In this document: piece after piece, positions 5,922 to 8,656 of the stretch
Layout: each line of letters starts with the position of its first letter
Numbering within the stretch: position 1 is the first letter of the stretch
Assembly (NCBI GenBank): GCA_913776795.1
Contig: CAJYRH010000017.1
Span: forward strand, 1-8,656
DNA length: 8,656 nt
Direction: 5' to 3'
Source: an uncultured Pseudorhodoferax sp.
GTDB lineage: Bacteria > Pseudomonadota > Gammaproteobacteria > Burkholderiales > Burkholderiaceae
Translations under genes and position numbers: made by a program
The notes under the pieces: model-generated
What the model saw: only the letters and a program-made list of their open reading frames with translations
Told to the model about the DNA's origin: nothing
Databases searched by the model: none

Positions 5922-6038
5922 GGGGTTCCCTTTGTCTCCAGTACAGTTGCCCGGCTTTTTTCTATGGCGCGCAGCAGGCTAACAGAGGCTGCTGGCTGGG
6001 GCTGTCGCGCAGCTTCCACCTCGCAAGGAGACAAACGG
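5922..6038. promoter_or_regulatory. Divergent control region between the NUDIX and SDR genes
   Basis: These 117 bases must hold the promoters of both divergent transcription units, but I cannot pick out a convincing -35/-10 pair for either. The only AT-rich patch is around 5955-5965 (a T-run followed by CTATGG). Both ends carry GGAGACAAA pointing toward the nearer gene (5931-5939 minus, 6027-6035 plus), forming a 9-bp inverted repeat made of the two ribosome-binding regions. Confidence 0.4.
6025..6030 (+). promoter_or_regulatory. Shine-Dalgarno sequence of the SDR gene
   Basis: AAGGAG lies eight bases before the ATG at 6039. It fixes the start against a frame that stays open far upstream through the opposite-strand NUDIX gene. 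Confidence 0.85.
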
Positions 6039-6959
6039 ATGGGTCTGGATTTCAAGGGCCGTGTGGCCATCGTCACGGGCGCCGGCGGCGGGCTGGGCCG
6101 CGAGCATGCGCTGGCACTGGCCCGGCGCGGCGCCAGGGTGCTGGTCAACGACCTGGGTGGTGCGCGCGATGGCAGCGGCGGCTCGGCTGGCGCGGCGCAG
6201 GCCGTGGCCGACGAGATCGTCGCGGCCGGTGGCGAGGCGCTGGCCAACGGCGCCTCGGTCACCGACCACGAGGCCGTGGCCGCCATGGTCCAGCAGGCCG
6301 TGGACGCCTGGGGCCGCGTCGACATCCTCGTGAACAACGCCGGCATCCTGCGCGACAAGAGCTTCGCCAAGATGGAGCTGGCCGACTTCCGCCTGGTCAT
6401 GGACGTGCACCTGATGGGCGCCGTGCACTGCTGCAAGGCCGTGTGGCCGCTCATGACCGCGCAGAAGTACGGCCGCATCGTGATGACGAGCTCGTCCTCG
6501 GGCCTGTACGGCAACTTCGGCCAGGCCAACTACGGCGCGGCCAAGATGGCGCTGGTCGGCCTCATGCAGACGCTGGCGATCGAGGGCGCCAAGCACGGCA
6601 TCCACGTCAACAGCCTGGCGCCCACGGCCGCCACGCGCATGACCGAGGACCTCATGACGCCCGAAGTGCTGCGCGCGCTGGACCCGGCCGCCGTGGTGCC
6701 CGCCATGCTGGTGCTGGCCAGCGAGGACGCGCCCACGCGCAACGTGCTGTGCGCGGGTGCCGGCTCTTTCGAGGCCGCGCACGTCACGTTGACGCAGGGG
6801 CAGTGGATCGGCACCGGCACGGACGCGCCCGAACGCCTGGCGGCCGCGCTCGATGCGGTGCGCGCGCGCGAGGGAGAAACCGTGCCGCAAAGCGGTTCGG
6901 AGCAGGGCCGCCTGGAAGTCGGCCGTGCCATGGCACAGGCGGGCCGCCAGGCCGGCTAA
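6039..6959 (+). CDS. SDR-family dehydrogenase, MFE-2/17-beta-HSD4 type (probable 3-hydroxyacyl-CoA dehydrogenase)
   Basis: The 306-residue product is a classical short-chain dehydrogenase. It has the cofactor motif TGAGGGLG (13-20), Asp38 in VLVNDLGG, which indicates NAD+ rather than NADP+, NNAG (99-102), catalytic Ser152 in the TSSSSG stretch, and YGAAK with Tyr165 and Lys169. The VNDLGG turn, the ILRDKSFAKM segment and the GLYGNFGQANY stretch are typical of the dehydrogenase part of peroxisomal multifunctional enzyme 2 (Fox2/17-beta-HSD4). That enzyme oxidises (3R)-hydroxyacyl-CoA. The extra C-terminal part (about 235-306) also follows that group, but the hydratase and SCP2 domains of MFE-2 are absent. 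An acyl-CoA substrate is inferred. The start is set by AAGGAG eight bases upstream. The gene diverges from the NUDT19-like gene and is followed by gshA after 72 bases with a hairpin between, so joint transcription is uncertain. Confidence 0.92.
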   Translation: MGLDFKGRVAIVTGAGGGLGREHALALARRGARVLVNDLGGARDGSGGSAGAAQAVADEIVAAGGEALANGASVTDHEAVAAMVQQAVDAWGRVDILVNNAGILRDKSFAKMELADFRLVMDVHLMGAVHCCKAVWPLMTAQKYGRIVMTSSSSGLYGNFGQANYGAAKMALVGLMQTLAIEGAKHGIHVNSLAPTAATRMTEDLMTPEVLRALDPAAVVPAMLVLASEDAPTRNVLCAGAGSFEAAHVTLTQGQWIGTGTDAPERLAAALDAVRAREGETVPQSGSEQGRLEVGRAMAQAGRQAG

Positions 6960-6984
6960 GCCCTTGCCTGCAGGGCTTGGCGGC
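6951..6984 (+). terminator. Long hairpin spanning the SDR stop codon
   Basis: The core is a perfect inverted repeat AAGCCCT/AGGGCTT (6958-6964 and 6972-6978) with a 7-nt loop. It extends outward through a T-G wobble, C-G and G-C pairs and, past one bulged G (6954), three more pairs (GCC/GGC), giving about 13 pairs. The TAA stop (6957-6959) sits in the 5' arm. No T-run follows, so it is not a standard intrinsic terminator. It could protect the SDR message from 3' decay or reduce read-through into gshA. Confidence 0.4.
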
Positions 6985-7031
6985 CTGTGATACCTTCCGG
7001 CCCCACACAGATTCCGGGGCTTGAAACAACA

Positions 7032-8639
7032 ATGGCCACAACGACCTTGCATGCCAGCACGCCCCTCACCGAGCGCGTCGGCGCCCTCACGGCCGAGCGC
7101 CTGCGCGGCATCCGCCGCGGCCTCGAGAAGGAAAGCCTGCGTGCCACGCCGGATGCGGGCCTGGCCCTGACGCCGCATCCGGCCGCACTGGGTTCGGCCC
7201 TCACGCACGAGCACATCACCACCGACTTCAGCGAATCGCAGCTGGAGCTCATTACCGGCGTGCACGCCGATGTGGACAGCTGCCTCGCGGAACTGCGCGA
7301 GGTACACCAGTACGTCTACCACGTGCTGCGTGAGCAGGGCGACGAGATGCTGTGGGTTTCCAGCATGCCCTGCGGCCTGCCGACCGACGAGACGATTCCG
7401 CTCGGGCGCTACGGTTCGTCCAACGTGGGCCGCGCCAAGAGTGTCTACCGCATGGGACTGGGCCACCGGTACGGCCGCCGGATGCAGACCATCTCTGGCA
7501 TCCACTACAACTGGTCGATGCCGGGCATCGACAGCGCGGCTTACTTCGACCTCATCCGCAACTTCCGCCGCCACGCGTTCCTGCCGCTGGTGCTGTTCGG
7601 CGCCTCGCCCGCCGTCTGCGCGAGCTTCGTGCAGGGCCGCGAGCACGCGCTGCAGCCGCTCGGCGAGCACAGCATGTACCTGCCGCACGCGACCTCGCTG
7701 CGCATGGGGCGCCTGGGCTACCAGAGCGACGCGCAGTCCACGCTCGCGGTGAGCTACAACAGCCTGGACGGCTACGGCGCCTCGCTGCAGGAGGCGCTGA
7801 CCAAACCCTATCCGGCCTACGAGGCCGTGGGCATCCGCAACCCGGGCGGCGATTACAACCAGCTCGCCACCAGCCTGCTGCAGATCGAAAACGAGTTCTA
7901 CGGCACGATCCGGCCCAAGCGCGTGATCCGCCCGGGCGAGCGGCCGCTGCACGCACTGCGCGAGCGCGGCGTCGAATACATCGAGGTCCGCCTGATGGAT
8001 CTGGACCCGTTCGAGCCGCTCGGCATCGGTGCCTCGACCATGCGCTTTCTCGATGTCTTCCTGCTGCACTGCCTGCTCAGCGACAGCCCGCCGGATACGC
8101 CCGAGGAGATCGCGGCGCTGGCGCGCAACCAGCAGCGCGTGGCCGCGCGCGGCCGCGAGCCGGGCCTGCTGCTCGAGCAGGACGGCCGCGAGCGCGTGCT
8201 GACCGAATGGGCGCTGCAGCTCGTCGACGAGTGCATGCCCATCGCCCAGGCGATGGACGCCGCGCTCGGCGGCGACGGCCACATGGCGGCGCTGCGTGCG
8301 GCACGCTCGGCACTGCTGGCGCCCGAGACGCTGCCCTCGGCCCGCGTGCTCGAACAAACCACGCGCGAACACGGCAGCAGCTTCACGCGCTTCACCGTGC
8401 AGCAAGCGCTGCAGACGCGCGCGCAGATGCTGGCGCTGCCCTTCCCGCAGGCGCTGCGCGAGCGTTTCCTGGCGGCATCCCAGGCCTCCATCGAGGAAAA
8501 AAAGCGCATCGAGGCCGGCGACACGATGCCGTTCGACGTTTACCGAGAAGAGTATCTGCGGCCCGAGCGGCTGGGGCTGGGCCTCAAGCGCCGTGGCAGC
8601 GCTGCAGCGCCACAGGTGCTGCAGGCCGCCGCGCTCTGA
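7032..8639 (+). CDS. gshA: Glutamate-cysteine ligase
   Basis: GshA joins L-glutamate and L-cysteine with ATP to give gamma-glutamylcysteine, the rate-limiting step of glutathione synthesis in the cytoplasm. The 535 residues are close to E. coli GshA (518). Conserved blocks in order are RRGLEKESLR (28-37, E. coli GIERETLR), ALGSALTHEHITTDFSESQLE (52-72), MPCGLP, and GRYGSSNVGRAKSVYR (125-140) followed by RYGRRMQTISGIHYNWSMP (146-164), which forms part of the active site. GGDYNQLATSLLQIENEFYGTIRPKR and EYIEVRLMDLDPF follow. The family-like N-terminus suggests the ATG at 7032; a GTG at 6987 in the same frame would add 15 residues. Neither start has a good Shine-Dalgarno sequence. The stop is TGA, 17 bases before the window end. 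gshB is not in the window. Identification is firm; the start is less certain. Confidence 0.96.
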   Translation: MATTTLHASTPLTERVGALTAERLRGIRRGLEKESLRATPDAGLALTPHPAALGSALTHEHITTDFSESQLELITGVHADVDSCLAELREVHQYVYHVLREQGDEMLWVSSMPCGLPTDETIPLGRYGSSNVGRAKSVYRMGLGHRYGRRMQTISGIHYNWSMPGIDSAAYFDLIRNFRRHAFLPLVLFGASPAVCASFVQGREHALQPLGEHSMYLPHATSLRMGRLGYQSDAQSTLAVSYNSLDGYGASLQEALTKPYPAYEAVGIRNPGGDYNQLATSLLQIENEFYGTIRPKRVIRPGERPLHALRERGVEYIEVRLMDLDPFEPLGIGASTMRFLDVFLLHCLLSDSPPDTPEEIAALARNQQRVAARGREPGLLLEQDGRERVLTEWALQLVDECMPIAQAMDAALGGDGHMAALRAARSALLAPETLPSARVLEQTTREHGSSFTRFTVQQALQTRAQMLALPFPQALRERFLAASQASIEEKKRIEAGDTMPFDVYREEYLRPERLGLGLKRRGSAAAPQVLQAAAL

Positions 8640-8656
8640 CGCACCGAGGTGCTAGG

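Noticed and set aside
5931..6035. 9-bp inverted repeat TTTGTCTCC...GGAGACAAA as an operator
   Set aside because: The two arms are the ribosome-binding regions of the two divergent genes, and GGAG-type sequences followed by A-rich bases are expected there. No symmetric spacing suggests a bound dimer.
5088..6038. Upstream extension of the SDR frame to a 623-residue protein
   Set aside because: The extension is antisense to the NUDIX gene; the ATG at 6039 behind AAGGAG begins the Rossmann fold in the usual place.
6987..7031. GTG start adding 15 residues to GshA
   Set aside because: The added residues do not resemble the family N-terminus and no ribosome-binding site precedes the GTG. The ATG at 7032 is preferred, though not proven.
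5979..8405. 808-codon minus-strand open frame spanning the SDR and gshA genes
   Set aside because: It crosses two well-identified plus-strand genes and the gap between them, its protein is a low-complexity Ala/Arg/His/Gly mix with no motif, and high GC makes such long antisense frames common.
8641..8652. Inverted repeat GCACCGAGGTGC after gshA, as a terminator
   Set aside because: The arms are only 5 bp with a 2-base gap and the window ends before any T-run could be seen. It could be part of a longer structure beyond the edge.

Overview
The window is GC-rich chromosomal DNA from a betaproteobacterium. The best fit is Burkholderiales, probably Comamonadaceae (Acidovorax/Variovorax-like). This placement rests on the HemA, PrfA, GshA and NudC sequences, the codon use and the gene order; no ribosomal RNA or other phylogenetic marker is present. 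Ten protein genes fill almost the whole window. I see no tRNA, rRNA, CRISPR array, insertion sequence, integrase or phage gene, and composition is uniform, so nothing suggests a recently acquired island.

Left block (1-1840, minus strand): hemA (glutamyl-tRNA reductase, first step of the C5 haem pathway) followed by prfA (peptide chain release factor 1, cut by the window edge, TTG start). A GC hairpin with a displaced T-run lies between them. Directly upstream of hemA are a perfect TATAAT box and a perfect FNR/ANR/DNR-type dyad (TTGAC-N4-GTCAA). Haem synthesis therefore looks oxygen- or nitric-oxide-controlled, possibly from a leaderless mRNA. A small three-helix membrane protein gene (1910-2176, plus) diverges from hemA across the same box.

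Middle block (2178-5921, minus strand): four closely spaced co-directional genes, probably one operon. In transcription order they are a NUDT19-like NUDIX hydrolase with a split Nudix box, an exported intradiol ring-cleavage dioxygenase, nudC (NADH/NAD-RNA pyrophosphatase), and a two-domain protein joining a GNAT/FeeM-like acyltransferase to a c-di-GMP-binding PilZ domain. The PilZ fusion is the least ordinary gene here and the best candidate for new biology. The last gene ends tail-to-tail with the small membrane protein gene, with one base between stop codons.

Right block (6039-8639, plus strand): an SDR dehydrogenase of the MFE-2/17-beta-HSD4 type, divergent from the NUDT19-like gene, then gshA (glutamate-cysteine ligase, first step of glutathione synthesis). 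A long hairpin that includes the SDR stop codon separates them. Most of the window is housekeeping metabolism: haem, translation termination, NAD and CoA nucleotide turnover, acyl-CoA oxidation and glutathione.
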